Assembly: GCF_004193775.1 (NCBI RefSeq)
Contig: NC_041009.1
Coordinates: forward strand, 47,733,534 to 47,797,533
DNA length: 64,000 bases
Direction of reading: 5' to 3'
From: Glycine soja
Taxonomy: Eukaryota; Streptophyta; Magnoliopsida; Fabales; Fabaceae
Both the position numbers and the translations under genes were made by a program. The number at the start of each line of letters is the position of its first letter. The stretch's first letter is position 1. Of this stretch, positions 1-12,734 are shown in pieces. The notes beneath the pieces were generated by a model. It worked only from the letters and a program-made list of their open reading frames with translations, searched no databases and was not told the origin of the DNA.

Positions 1-518
1 CCATGTTGCATTGGCATGAATTTTGTAGAAAGTGTATTTTGTAGTCATGGTACATGACAAGGGATGCCTAAACTGTGGAATTATACTCTGAGGTTCGATG
101 TCCCAAAGTTTTGCACCCTCTGGAGCAAAATTAACCCATTTGAGGGTTAATATTCAGTTAAAAATTGAAATTCCTTCATCTACTAACATTTCTAGGAATT
201 AATATGAGTATTTAGATCATTTTCCTGTGAACTTACTCAAACTGGCTTGGAAAAATTTCATATAGGGGGGAAATTCAAAGTTCTTAGATTGCCTCATAAA
301 GGACGACGAGACAAATACACTAAATTGTATCATTTAGGTCTTCTTTTCATTTTTAAGCATTTTAGAAATTTTTAAAATAGAAAAAAATTACTTGTTTTTA
401 CTATTGACATTTTAGTGACTGAATTTTTTTAATTCATTTTATATTGCTTTCCAATTTTTGTGACATTTCAGTACATAAAGTATCATTACATCGCCTAATG
501 TTGACGATGTTGATGCAT
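1..518. other. AT-rich gap at window start
   Basis: I see no gene, RNA or clear repeat structure here. The tail of this stretch may belong to the decayed gag-containing retroelement that becomes recognisable from about position 519, but no coding match could be followed further upstream. Confidence 0.5.
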
Positions 519-1190
519 CTTTCGAACTTAAATCTAGTCTAATAGATTCGCTTCCTAAATTTAATGGTCATGCAGGTTAGGATCGCCATATATAGATACC
601 AAAAGGAATTTCAAGTCATCTCAAAGGAGAAGATCAAGCTTAATTAGAGCCTTTTCCTTTCTCATTGCAAGATGCTGCCAGTGACTGAATATTTTACTTA
701 TTATACCCAAGTTATGTGACAAGATAGAATGACTTGAAAAGGTTGTTCTTGGAAAAGTTCTTTCCTGCATCAAGAGTACGTTGCAACAATTATAAAATAA
801 ATATGTGGGATTAGGCAATTTAACAAGGAGACTTTATATTGAGTACTAGGAGAGAATTAATTAAGAAACTGTATGCAAGTTATCCTTACCACCAAATCAA
901 TGATCAATTGCTCATATAATACTTTTATGAAGGTTTGATCGGTTGCATAGATAGGAGGAGTATGAATGATGCTGCTAGTGGAGGAGCACTTACAGACAAG
1001 AGTACTCGATCATTTGGTTGCGAAAGACTTAATTGAGAACATGGCCACAAATTCCCAACAATTAATTCAGCACTAGAAGCAACTCGAATTTGGTGACTTA
1101 AAGAGTTCATGAAATCCAAGTGGCTTATATGTTGCAAGTTATAATTAAGAAGCTTGAAACAACAGCTGAAGAACAAGTCAAGGATTAGAT
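519..1190 (+). pseudogene. Decayed Ty3-type retrotransposon gag fragment
   Basis: Read on the plus strand across frames, this stretch keeps several blocks typical of the gag polyprotein of plant Ty3 (gypsy-class) LTR retrotransposons. There is an LPKFNGHAG block near 552-578, FPFSLQDAA near 655, LFLEKFFPAS near 750, a YPYHQINDQLL block followed by YFYEGL near 880-935, and DAASGGALTDK near 966-1000. The frame is broken by several stops, so this is a remnant without coding capacity. No LTRs, protease or polymerase were found next to it, so only part of the element survives. The blocks are visible directly; assignment to Ty3 rather than another gag lineage rests on family knowledge. Confidence 0.7.
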
Positions 1191-1535
1191 GGATCGATGT
1201 TGCTGCTCCAGGAAATTAATTTAGGGAATAAAGATAAGATTGGAGTAAAGAATTAAATCACTTGAGCATCTGCGAGACTACCAAAGGCTTGTTTGATTTC
1301 CTTTTCATTTTTTTTTAAAGCTCTTTTAAAACAGTTTTACTTTACTTATCATTTAAGGTCTATTAAATTTTAAAAATTGTTTTCAAAATAAGGGTTTCTA
1401 AAACTAAAGAACAAAATTAAAATAGCGAAAATATGTTTCTCTTTTCTCTTCTCAGGTTGAGAGAAAAGAATGGCATGCATGAGATAGAAACGTCATGGAT
1501 ATAACCTTGTTCAACTCTCTTCATTTTTTTATCAG

Positions 1536-1614
<79 letters not shown>

Positions 1615-3322
1615 CACGGTAGCAGTAGTACCTTACAAAAAATACACATCGAATGAGTCCTTTTAGAAATAGTATCCCTCTATTCTACAACAGCCACCTA
1701 AGGTGGTTATCACTTATTTGGAGAATGATACCACCTAAGGTGTTCAACTCTCTTCATGGCTCAATTCTATTCACACAACAACCTTTTCTCGAAGCACATG
1801 CAATTATATGTAGGCTGTGTTTCATATGCAGTAATTTAACTAATTATTAGGATTTAGGAGTATTTTTTACGCAAGTCCCTGAGTCCTGAATCCTAAATAG
1901 CACAAATAGTTATGATGTTTTGGTAATTCTATGGCAAAAATAATTAGTGCAATGTTTCCAAATGACATGAGCCATATTTCATGTTTGGTAAAATTATAAA
2001 GAGTATGTTTGGAAAGTCAGTATCAACCTCCAATTGTGTTGAACGTTTATTTTTAGAAAATATCTTCTTTCTTACTTCTTGAAGTTATCTCCTATTTTGT
2101 GTTGCAGCAAAACCGTCTGAGATCCAAAAATGCACAAACAGAGCAAGACAAATTTGTTTTCGCTTATCAAATAAGTTTTTCTGTTTTTAAATTTTAAAAA
2201 CTAAAAATAGTTTTTTAAAATGGAAATCAAGCAGACAATAAAATTATATTTACTCAATCTTTTTTATTTAAAAGCTATTGTAAATTTGAACCTTAAAACA
2301 ACAACTTTAAAAGAAAAATTGTTAAAAAAAAAACAACTTGTTTAACCGTTTTTATTTATTTTTAACTTGAAAAATATAAGCCTAGAGTAAGCGAGGAGAA
2401 AGGGGTGAGAGAGAGGAGTAAGAAGAGAGAGGATAGAGAGCTGAAAGAGAAAAGGATGGACTAAAAAAGAAAATCCTTCAACTAAAATCCTCTTTTTTTA
2501 CACACACACAAAGAAAAGAAAAAATATTTTTTTCATTTTTTTAAAAAATATGTTGCTTTATTTTCTTTTAAGAATTTTGTAGAGAATGTGTTTGTTCTAA
2601 TGTTTCTTTTTTAAAAAAAGAAAAGTTTAGCTGAATATATTACATGAAACTTTAGTATTGTGGACCTTTGGTCCTCTATATATCTATCTCTAGAAACTGA
2701 GGAATCGGAATATGATGGTTCATCCACACATTATGTGGTCTCGCAAAGATGCTATGAAGAAAGAAATTAAAGTAGGCTAGGGAATATCCTCACCTGCAAA
2801 GGAGATTTAGACTTGAGAAGCAGATTTTGAAATATTCATAGTATTATATTCCTGCTTGATCGTTATTGATATTGATAACTTCCATTGTCCATGATAAGGA
2901 CAGTAATATATTATCTTCCCAGTGCACGTGCTTAATTTAAATTAATTAAGGTTGACAAAATAGGTGAATTCAAAGCACTTTCAATTCAAAGTACGTGGTT
3001 GAAATATAATCCAACTCAATTCAATCGTAAGTGCCAAGTATATAAACGCAAACACATGCAATTGCAGTAATAAAATGAACTACATTTTCATTCTTGGCAA
3101 CTAAAACACTTATCATATTTGGATACCAAGTTGGAAGCTTAAAAGGCTTCCAATAATTTTACATGCAGTCATCAACATATATAAAATCATGATCAGAAAA
3201 GTGCTAGAGGATCCGATTTATGTACTACAGGTGTTAGACTTACACCTAGCTAGCTCGGGCAATAATAATTAGTAATAATTAACTAACACTTTCCATTATT
3301 TTCTTTCTATCGAATATATAAT
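1191..3322. other. Gap and 3' flank of the FT-like gene
   Basis: AT-rich sequence with a long (TA)n tract at 1539-1611 and a purine-rich GA tract near 2390-2460. The last few hundred bases before 3323 lie downstream of the FT-like stop codon and should hold its 3' UTR. No other gene could be supported. Confidence 0.5.
1539..1611. repeat. (TA)n microsatellite
   Basis: An uninterrupted AT dinucleotide run of about 73 bases. It creates a meaningless repeating Ile-Tyr reading frame. Confidence 0.95.
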
Positions 3323-6300
3323 TTATAACATTAGCCTCCTTCCCCCAGAACCACCTTGTCGTTGACAATTGAAATACACAGCAGCAACTGGTAAGCCAAG
3401 ATTATAATACTCTGCAAAATCTCTAGTGATGAAATTTTGGCGCCATCCTGGAGCAGGTATAGACATTCTTCTCGGTTGACGAAACAACACAAATATGAAA
3501 CGATGAATCCCTGATGTTGGTCGTGGACTTTCATAGCTCACAACCTCTTGTCCTGTGTATCATAAACTTAATAAATATCATCAATTGATGGCAATTCTTT
3601 TATTAATTGAATGACAATTATAACAGTATTGGCCATTCTTTCGTCTCATTCTGGAATGAATGCTCTAAAATAAATTAATGGTTAATTAGTAAGGAGGTCT
3701 GGATTATTTAATTTAAAATATAAGTGTGTGGGATACCAAGTAGCTAGCACATAATGATAGAGCTATAGTCAAATAAATAGAAGGCCCAAAGAAATAAATA
3801 ATAGAAAAACCGGTAAAAAAAAAATATGAGTTGGGACGTACCAAAGCTTGCACTTGTAGTCGCTGGAATATTGGTTACCAACCTAAGCATCCATTGAAGA
3901 AAGAAAAAAATAAGTTATAATTTAATTAATTTCTACTCAAAATCTGTTTATCTCTCTTCACTTAGACACACACACACTTTTCTTAACATATATTCAAGAT
4001 ATCACTTGTAGATGTGCTCCTTTTTTTATTAAAAAAAAAAAAACAATGCACATTAGTGTATATACATATAAATATTGAGTACTCAATTTTAAAGTTTACC
4101 CTCTCTATTTTCTTCATTAACTTACTTTTATATTATCTCTTTTGTCAGTAGTCTCCATATAACTTGTAAGAATAACATTGGTTTTTAATATTTATTTTAT
4201 AATTTAAATTATTCTTATTATGGTAATGTTATTATTTATAATTTTAAATCAAATTGTATTTCCTTTTAAATTATAATGATTATTTAATTATTATTATTTT
4301 TTCTTTAATTTAAATTACACTAATTATTTTCTTTAAATATTCAAATATAAATCTTATTTTATTTTAAGTTTTAACAAATATTATTGTCTTTAAAATATTA
4401 TTGTTATATTATTTTTAAATTTAAACGAAATTAAATGTTATTTTTATATTAAACTAAATTTATTAAAAATATATGAAAATAATTTTAATATATATATATT
4501 GAATGATTTTGTTTAAAAAAACATATTTACTTCATGCTTTTGCAAGGATTCAAATGTAATGTGTGTCTTGACAATGGTAAGGAGAGATGATAATAGATAG
4601 GGTCTACTTAGGTCTTATAGTATTTGTTCTCGTACTCATGTTTGAAGGAAAAAACCACTCATACTCGGTCCAATATTGATGTGGGTAGCAACTTTAATTT
4701 TCATTCCCGCACCCGCAACCCACATTTTACTGATTTATGAAGTTAATAAATAAATAAATAAAAATATATTAATTAAAAAATTACTACAAGTAAATTGAAA
4801 ATTCATTTTTAGATAATCCAAACATATCATTAAAAATATTCACATATAATATCAAAAAAAGCAAACATAACATGATTCCTCTAAACTTTAAGTTATAAAT
4901 AAACAATATTAAAAAGATAATCATCTAACATAATGATTCTTAAAATTAATGTTCTAATCACTTGACAAAAAATCTAATTAAACTTGGACATCATGTGACG
5001 ATGATATTCTCTAAGACCTGTCAGCAAAGTCATAAATTTATATACAAAAACTAAATAATAATTCAATATTTTTAAATAGTGAAACAAATATAATATAATG
5101 TATGTTAAATCTAATATCACCCTTCTACACAAAATAATATTAAGGATTTACAAGTTAATCCAAAACCAATATGATATCTAAAAGCACAAGAATAATATTG
5201 GTCTCAACCTAAAAGTGATAACATGAAATTTACAAATCAAAATCATAGTTATATTCCACCATCCTAACATAAAAGTTCTTACATGAAATAAAATCAATAT
5301 GACACATCCTTAGTCCAATAACTTCAATTATGAAATCAACACTTAAATTGAAAAACATTAACCATGACTTTAAAATACCAATTGAATTAGAAAAATAAAA
5401 TTATTATTTTTACATAAAAGCATACGTATGATATAAATTATTTACTTCACTAACATTAACATATTTAAATTTTATATATATATGAGATGTGTGGGGTGGA
5501 TACTATAGTACATGTATCTACACCCATCCTGTAAAAATTTGTGGGTAAATATCCGCCCCCATCCTCAACCCCAATAAATAGATAATTATCCTTTCCCTTA
5601 GCAATATTTTTGTAAGAGCTCATAAGATTTAGGTTCATTTTACCATCCCAAATATTACGTACCACATTGATAATCTCACAAGAGATGTTTATTATTGGAT
5701 TTTAATTTTAACTATATAATATTTTTAACTTTCATTCAAATGTTGCTATTGTTTGCTCTCAAACATGTTCTTATAATAGTTGTCATAGATAGATAAATAA
5801 ATAGAATGATATAGTATTTATTATAATATGATATATAATAATAAGAAATTATAAAGGAAGCTACATATGAAAAAAAATATGAAACGAATAACACATGGGC
5901 TACAGTGTAAAATATATTTTTGCATGAAATCATATCAAACCCATCATCATATACAGTCCGATACCGAAGACCCATCAACATATCCAATACCCATGGCCAT
6001 GACCTAATATCCATCTCCTCAAAACATCAGAAAACTAAGCCCATTCCCCAGCCATGACCCATCTTTTACTTGCATGCTACGATAGAAAGTTTGAATAATA
6101 AGACCCTTAAATATGCTTCTCATTTTTGTTGTGTATATCTTGATTGTTTTCAAAAGACAGTATGTGCTTGTGCAACTTTTAATCTAATTCATTAAAAAAA
6201 AAAACTTTTAAGCTTTCTTCCTCGATCTGGCACTCATCAGAAAATTTAATAGCACGCATACTGAAAATATTATTTCATTTTAAGAACGTAACAAGTATAA

Positions 6301-7225
6301 ATAGGTCATACAATTATGCATAAACTATCAAAATTATTTTTTTGTCACAAAAATACTTAAAAAAATCATGTGCATCTATCTTAGAGTCTTAACAATACAT
6401 ATATATATATATTGCTATCGTACACTTATTTATTTTTCAAAAGTATAATTTTCTTAAAATATATTTCAAGGTGTAACTAGCTAATGAACTCCTTAAAAAA
6501 AATATTTGTACGTTAGCAAATGTTTGTAGTGATTATTAATGTATACTTCTTTTTTAGAAAGAGTACATTAAAAAAATTTAAACTACATTTTTTAAAATCT
6601 GTTGCTTGTAAAAGTGTAAATGGTACTCTTTCCCGAGAATAATATTTTTTAAAATTCAAACTACATGTTACTTGTTCTGTTTTTTTTTTTTTTTTTTGTC
6701 TGTCTTTTAAGGTTGTCATGCAGAAACCAAAAAATACAATAAATTTTGATGATTTTAATAAAATTATTGTAAAGTTTCCTACTTTTACTCATTTCTTTTT
6801 CCACTCCACAATAATTATATGAGTAAATTAATTAAAAATTATCAGATAAAGAAGAATATAATTGATAATAATTAATGTGATATTGAACTTTGCAAGCGAA
6901 AAATAAATTAATAAGAATAAAAATTCTTTGAAAATCCAACAATTAAAAAGGAATGGACGGAGGTAGTAACAAATAACATATATTTGTGTGCAATTAATGA
7001 ATCAAATTACACTCTATCCCTTAATTATTAATTCATAATTTTATTTAGAATGTGATTTTTATGTTCAACTATAATTATAACTATAATCCCTTTAATTTAT
7101 TTTTTTATGTTTCCAAAATTGAACAATGAAAAATATCAAAACTAAAAATACTTATCTGCCACATGACTATTTAAAAAAGTCATGTGTATTTATCTTATAA
7201 TTAATATTAATCATTTAAATATATG

Positions 7226-7261
<36 letters not shown>

Positions 7262-9497
7262 CAAATTATTGGTTTAAAATCACTCAACTATTACATTATT
7301 AATCATTTATATAAAATGAGATTTTTATTTGTCCAACTATTGAATTATAATTATAAATCACAGAGTTTTTGTATTAAATGTTCCAGAAGTTGAACAATGA
7401 TAAAAAAAAAAAACTATCAAGTGATTAATATTTGTATATACCTTAAAAATATATATTATGTGAATTTTAAAATATTGGAATGAAGTATTAAATAATTATG
7501 AATTAACATAATTTTTTGTTAACTTACATACACTTATTTTTTTAGTTAGAGTATGTAAGCAAGCTTCTAGGATTTACTAATGAATGCACACTTGTTTTTT
7601 ATTTTGAGTAAGATAATAAGTTATATTTAAAAATTATTTTAAAATACACTTATGATATAACTTGTTAATGTATTTCATCTAAAAAATAAGTATATGTATA
7701 TTAACAAATCTCTTTTTATATTTGTATGTATACACACACAGATACGACTTATAATAAAAGAACAATTTTTAGTTTAAACATATAAGAACTATAAATATAA
7801 ATTATATAATTATAGATGAATGGTTAAGATGAAAGTAAATATATAGTCAGATGATCTTTAAAAAAAGTCATGTCATGTGTGTTTATTTTTTATTTTAATC
7901 ACCCAAATATGATCTAATAATCTCTATTCATTTATCAATTAACAACAATATATATGCCTTCCAAACTTCTGATAAAGTTATTTAATCAATATTTTACCGA
8001 ACTAAATATATTTTGGTGATGATTCTCTTTATAAATTTTTGAAAAATATTTTTCATTGCTTCACTACGATCGGCATGACAATTGATGATTTCAGTACAGA
8101 TGTTATAGAATAACGCTAGTATAGTTAATTGTGCAAATCATTTAATAACTTTCATTTATTTATTTTTTGTTTGTTTAATCTGATCGTATATAGTTATGCA
8201 AATAAACTTGTTTTTATAGCTAGGTGTATCTGTCAAAAAAATGTAGCAAGATGTATTATCGTATGCATTTTGGTTTCTTTCATTTATTGTGATACCAATG
8301 TAATTGTACGTAATTGGGTTTATTTCATGTATACAACACTATTAAGGGTAGATGATCATCATTAGTAGTTCTGTTGTATATTTGTTTTATTGTCTTTTCT
8401 AGGTTTTGGGTCGTTTTTATATTGTAGGCTATTTTATAGGTTTTCACACACTCCCTTATCACATACCTTACTCATGTTTTGGGCTTTATATCCAATATAT
8501 CTTTGGAACGTCATAGGTTAAAAGAGATTTTAGTGGTATGTTATTGTTTTATATTTTTAATCAACAAAAAATTAAAATATATTAATCTTTATTTGGTACA
8601 AAGGTACCTAAACCTATATACAATATCAAAGGTTCAACATCTAACTACCAAGAAGGTTACAAGATATTAATATATCAATATAAATAATATAGCTTGGAAC
8701 CAAAAGCCTCTCACAAAGCAAACTTACGTATACCCCTCCCATCAATTCCAAAGTGATATGTTATTGTAATTAAGTCTTAATTACTTCCCTGACAAGATTC
8801 GCAGTCAAACTGTTACCGTTTTCATATACAAATGCACTGACTTATTCATCCTATCGTTATGTTCATGGAGTAGTTGGTCATTTAATTTTTAATCTATTAA
8901 AAGTTTAAAACCATGCACCCCCATCCTCGTAACACATAGATGCATGCATAGATTTATTCTGATAAAAATATGAAAGAATAGTGCATAGGGCGACAGTATG
9001 CCTTGTATTGAGAACTTACCAGTGCAGATATTCCCTCATATTTGGGTCACTTGGGCTGGGTGCATCAGGGTCCACCATGACCTACAAAATAGAGTGCATG
9101 CTATAATTCACCATCGATATATATAACTCATGAACAAATTAAGAAGAATTTTTTAGTGACCATAGTGTGTATATGATACGGCTAATGGCTCACCACATTT
9201 GTGGAAAAATAACTCCTCCCTTGCAAAACCCATTTTCATTTTTGAACGACCAAAACGAAGAATGTAATTAAATTAAATAAATACATATATATATACCAGA
9301 GTGTAGAGGGTCCTGAGGTCATCACCACCAACCTCAACTCGTGGAGGGTTGATTATTTGGGAGGGTTTGAGCTCTCCACTGTTGATGACTTCTTTGTTAT
9401 TGTTGTAAACAACTCTCAAAGGGATAGAACTTGCAAATGGCTCCAGAACATCTCCTATTACACGTCCAACAACAAGAGGGTTCGTTGTAATAGCCAT
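3323..9497 (-). CDS. FT: FT-like florigen-family (PEBP) protein, 4 exons, 177 aa
   Basis: Phosphatidylethanolamine-binding protein of the FT clade; these proteins move from leaf phloem to the shoot apex and work with FD-type bZIP and 14-3-3 proteins to promote, or in some paralogues repress, flowering. Exons on the minus strand are 9497-9297 (201 bp), 9081-9020 (62 bp), 3882-3842 (41 bp) and 3552-3323 (230 bp). All junctions are GT-AG, and the 62 and 41 bp middle exons are the usual FT sizes. The start is the ATG at 9497; the open frame upstream begins only with a TTG. The [10 protein letters not shown] and GIHR ligand-site motifs are present. Tyr85 in REYLHW marks FT rather than TFL1 type (His at that site). 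Numbering is collinear with Arabidopsis FT: W138 and Q140 are kept, but Tyr134 is Pro, with Pro128 and Arg129 nearby. Intron 2 is unusually long, about 5.1 kb. Soybean has several FT paralogues with opposing roles; I cannot say which this is. Confidence 0.93.
3883..9019 (-). other. Intron 2 of the FT-like gene, 5.1 kb
   Basis: No coding exon was found inside. It is very AT-rich and carries a (TA)n tract at 7229-7258. Three diverged copies of a short motif resembling AAAAAAGTCATGTGTATTTA lie near 6359, 7173 and 7859. Two stretches near 4640-4740 and 5490-5590, rich in repeated CCCGCACCC and CCCATCC words, resemble pieces of old dispersed repeats. A possible Stowaway MITE end (GGACGGAGGTAGTA) lies near 6955-6968. 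The intron appears to have grown by transposon insertion and decay. Confidence 0.6.
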
Positions 9498-9571
9498 GAT
9501 CAATATAATATACTGTACAGTATCTGCCTTTTTATTTGCTCATTTGTTGGGTCTAATGAAAATCTCCTTGC

Positions 9572-9572
<1 letters not shown>

Positions 9573-9583
<11 letters not shown>
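9573..9583 (-). promoter_or_regulatory. Candidate TATA box of the FT-like gene
   Basis: Read on the minus strand this is TATATATAAAGG, a TATA-like element formed by the proximal end of the (TA)n tract, about 80 bp before the ATG. The transcription start cannot be placed from sequence alone, and the tract offers many alternative TATA positions. Confidence 0.4.

Positions 9584-9667
<84 letters not shown>
9575..9667. repeat. (TA)n microsatellite just upstream of the FT-like gene
   Basis: About 46 uninterrupted TA units. The tract ends about 78 bp upstream of the FT-like ATG at 9497, and on the minus strand it runs into TATATAAAGG, the best TATA-box candidate for this gene. The core promoter therefore appears to abut a length-unstable repeat. 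Confidence 0.95.
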
Positions 9668-9670
<3 letters not shown>

Positions 9671-11910
9671 ATATGTATACGCGCTTTAGTGTGTCAGTTA
9701 CCATCAATATATTCTGACTTCTATCTTCTCCAATTTGTTTTCAGGAAATGATTCTTACATACCCAAAGTTGCAAGGTGTATACATCTTGAAAGAGATAGG
9801 AAGAGAGAAAGATATATAAATAAAAATGAAAGGTATTAGTAGAATGTTTGTAAATCATAAGTGTCTAAATATTACTACTCTTTATTTTCTCTATGTTGGT
9901 GACACGTTTTGGAGGGAAAAAAAAGGATAGAAAGAAAGAACTAGGAATGATAAAGGAGCATCTCTCGTAGCATTTTCAACAGGAGTTGTTTATAAGCCTC
10001 TTCAACTTAAGAATTAGTTCGCATGCATGTGATTTTATTATTAGAGTAATTGATATGACAGTATCGTTCACACGTATCATATAAGCAATACGTTAATGAT
10101 AAATATTTTAAGAATTGTGAGATAATAATTTTAAGATTTATTTAAAGTGGTTCTTAAATATTGTGCCATTAATAATTTAAAAAAAATATGTTGAAGTTCT
10201 GAAATTTCATATGTCACTATAGGTTTCATCAGAATTCAGAAGTGAATTGAGTTCGACTATGATTACACCTAAGATATGCTATTAGAAAGTTACAAAGACT
10301 TTTCGAAATAAAGTTTTTGATTGAGGTCTTATATGCGGTTAGGAAATTCGACTTCCTTTTTAAATGTGGGCATCATATTTATTTCATAGAATTATATAAG
10401 TTAATTTAATAGACTTAACTTTTAAGTGGTTTAAATATTGTATATTCCCATAAACTCTTAGAACCGATGTGAGTTTTAGTGAATATAAATATTAAACCGT
10501 GAGACTACGTATGAGAACCTTAATTAATCAATATATAAGGAATTAATTGGATATAGTTTGCGTAAATATACCAAAACATATAACATTTTTTCCTTTCTCC
10601 CGATAAGGAAGAGAAAATAAAGTCCCTTTCTGGAATTTATTTTGGTTAAAGAAGTGCACAAATTAATCACCCTCTTTATACGCGATTGATTGTCGTACAA
10701 ATCCTGCAACACCAAATGATATGAATTCAAATAATTATCTAAAATTACCAATTAAATCATCGATAATCTAGAGTGATATAGGTCCTAAGACTTTTAAAAG
10801 ATTTTGTTCTAGGGTATTGACATCTAGAATTTTGATTAATTGTGTGTTTGGAAGCATGTGGAGGCGTGAAAAATAACGTCCACTTTGAAACAACATATAT
10901 CAGCTTACACATATAGTGGGGGTAGGGAAACTTAGTATGTGCATTTATTGCTCCCAGTATTAATACTAGGGCTTTTAGACAGAGTGGTTATTGATTATTT
11001 CTCCTATCATTGGGTTAAATAATCCGTAAACTTTTCTTGCCTTGCACGTGGTTGATATGTCCTATTGTACGTATATGGGTTTATGGTAGCCTTATATCAT
11101 CTTTTTAATCTAATTTCTTTGCAGATTAAAAAAAAAACTTCCATATATTTTAATTAACCTGGGACATGGAGAGAGCGAGCGAACTGATCCACCTTTCAAT
11201 GCAAAATCTGATCCAAACACTTTCATATTTTCCAATATAAATAAAGAATAGTGATACTTAGACACATTCTAGACACTCCATTGATATTTTTCTTTTGTTT
11301 TTATCTCTTTTTTTCCATCAAATATTTATTACATCTATCACTCTTTTTTATTTTTTCTCTCTCTTTCTAGTTGTAAATTAACACACATATTGAATTTCAA
11401 AGAAACATTTCCCATAAATAAAAATACCTAATATCAAAAAGCTAATGAGGAAGATAATAAATTAGTTCTCTTTATTAAAATAAATAAAATTTACAAAGTA
11501 AGAAAAGGTAATATAATCCTATATTATAAATCTAAATCTTCATATTTTATTTTTGCATTTGATTCAATCAAATATCATATCCCAATTTTATATATTAAGC
11601 ATTTAGTTTTACTTTTAATTTTTATTCCTTTCAAATTGGGATTGCAAGCAAGACTTTTTTTTTTAATCATTGGGAATAAAAAATAGTATAAGAAATTATA
11701 ATAACTAACACATTATGCTGAATTGAACTAGATTTTCTTGACGAACTAGATTTTCTTGACGGTTACAAAAAGATTGAACCATTAAATCAATAACATTCCT
11801 AATCAAATCACCAAACATTAATTGCAATGGGACAAATTAACCATCCTAACCCACTAACTTTTAAGGTATATTTAAATAAATTTGTATTTTAATATAATTT
11901 TAAAAAGATG

Positions 11911-11948
<38 letters not shown>

Positions 11949-12695
11949 AAATAAAATAAGTGATATTAAAAATACATTAATTGTATTTTAAATATTTTTC
12001 TTTTTTTGTGTGGATACTCACCATTTTCTAACTCAATAATATGTCATTGACTCATTGTATCTTTTCCTGAATCAATTCTACCAATCCACTTCTTCTTATA
12101 TTTTTTCGACCTACTCTCTATTGGTCAACCCATTTCATCTCATTTTAGGTGGATTAGGGTAGGTTAGAACCCGTTTTGACACTCATACTTTCAAAATTAT
12201 ATTTTGACTTTGTTTTAATAATTATCGCAAAATTTATTTTTCAATCATTTCAGATTAATCCTTTTTATCTTTATTTGTATACTTGATTTTCTTAATTGTT
12301 TAATTCTTTCGATCTACCTTTTTATCTTTATTTATAAATTGAAGTTCAATCATTTTTAAAATAAAGTATCAATATTTTTAAATAACCTTGTACAACAATA
12401 TAAATTACTAGTGTAATATACGATATAAATATAAAATTTAATACAAATAAATATTTTTAAATATATAAATAATATTATAATTAAATTTGTAATAAATAAA
12501 TATTTTTTATTGTGATATAAGGATATTTTTAACTACGAAAAAATTCTTTTAAAAATTATTGAAATTTAATTTAAAAATAAATATAAAGTTGATAGATTGA
12601 AACTTGAAAGAGATGGGAGATTAAGAAAATTTTCTAAAAACACTTTTGTTCAATAGTTCCTAAAAACACTCTAATTCAAAATAGTAATTATTTTA

Positions 12696-12734
<39 letters not shown>

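Noticed and set aside
3323..9497. Two separate FT-like genes or fragments (exons 1-2 and exons 3-4, 5.1 kb apart)
   Set aside because: Each exon occurs once, sizes 201, 62, 41 and 230 bp match the family, and the phases join without change, so one gene with a long intron is simpler.
9357..9717. Open frames of repeating Ile-Tyr
   Set aside because: They are translations of the (TA)n tract and carry no biological meaning; the same applies near 1417-1617.
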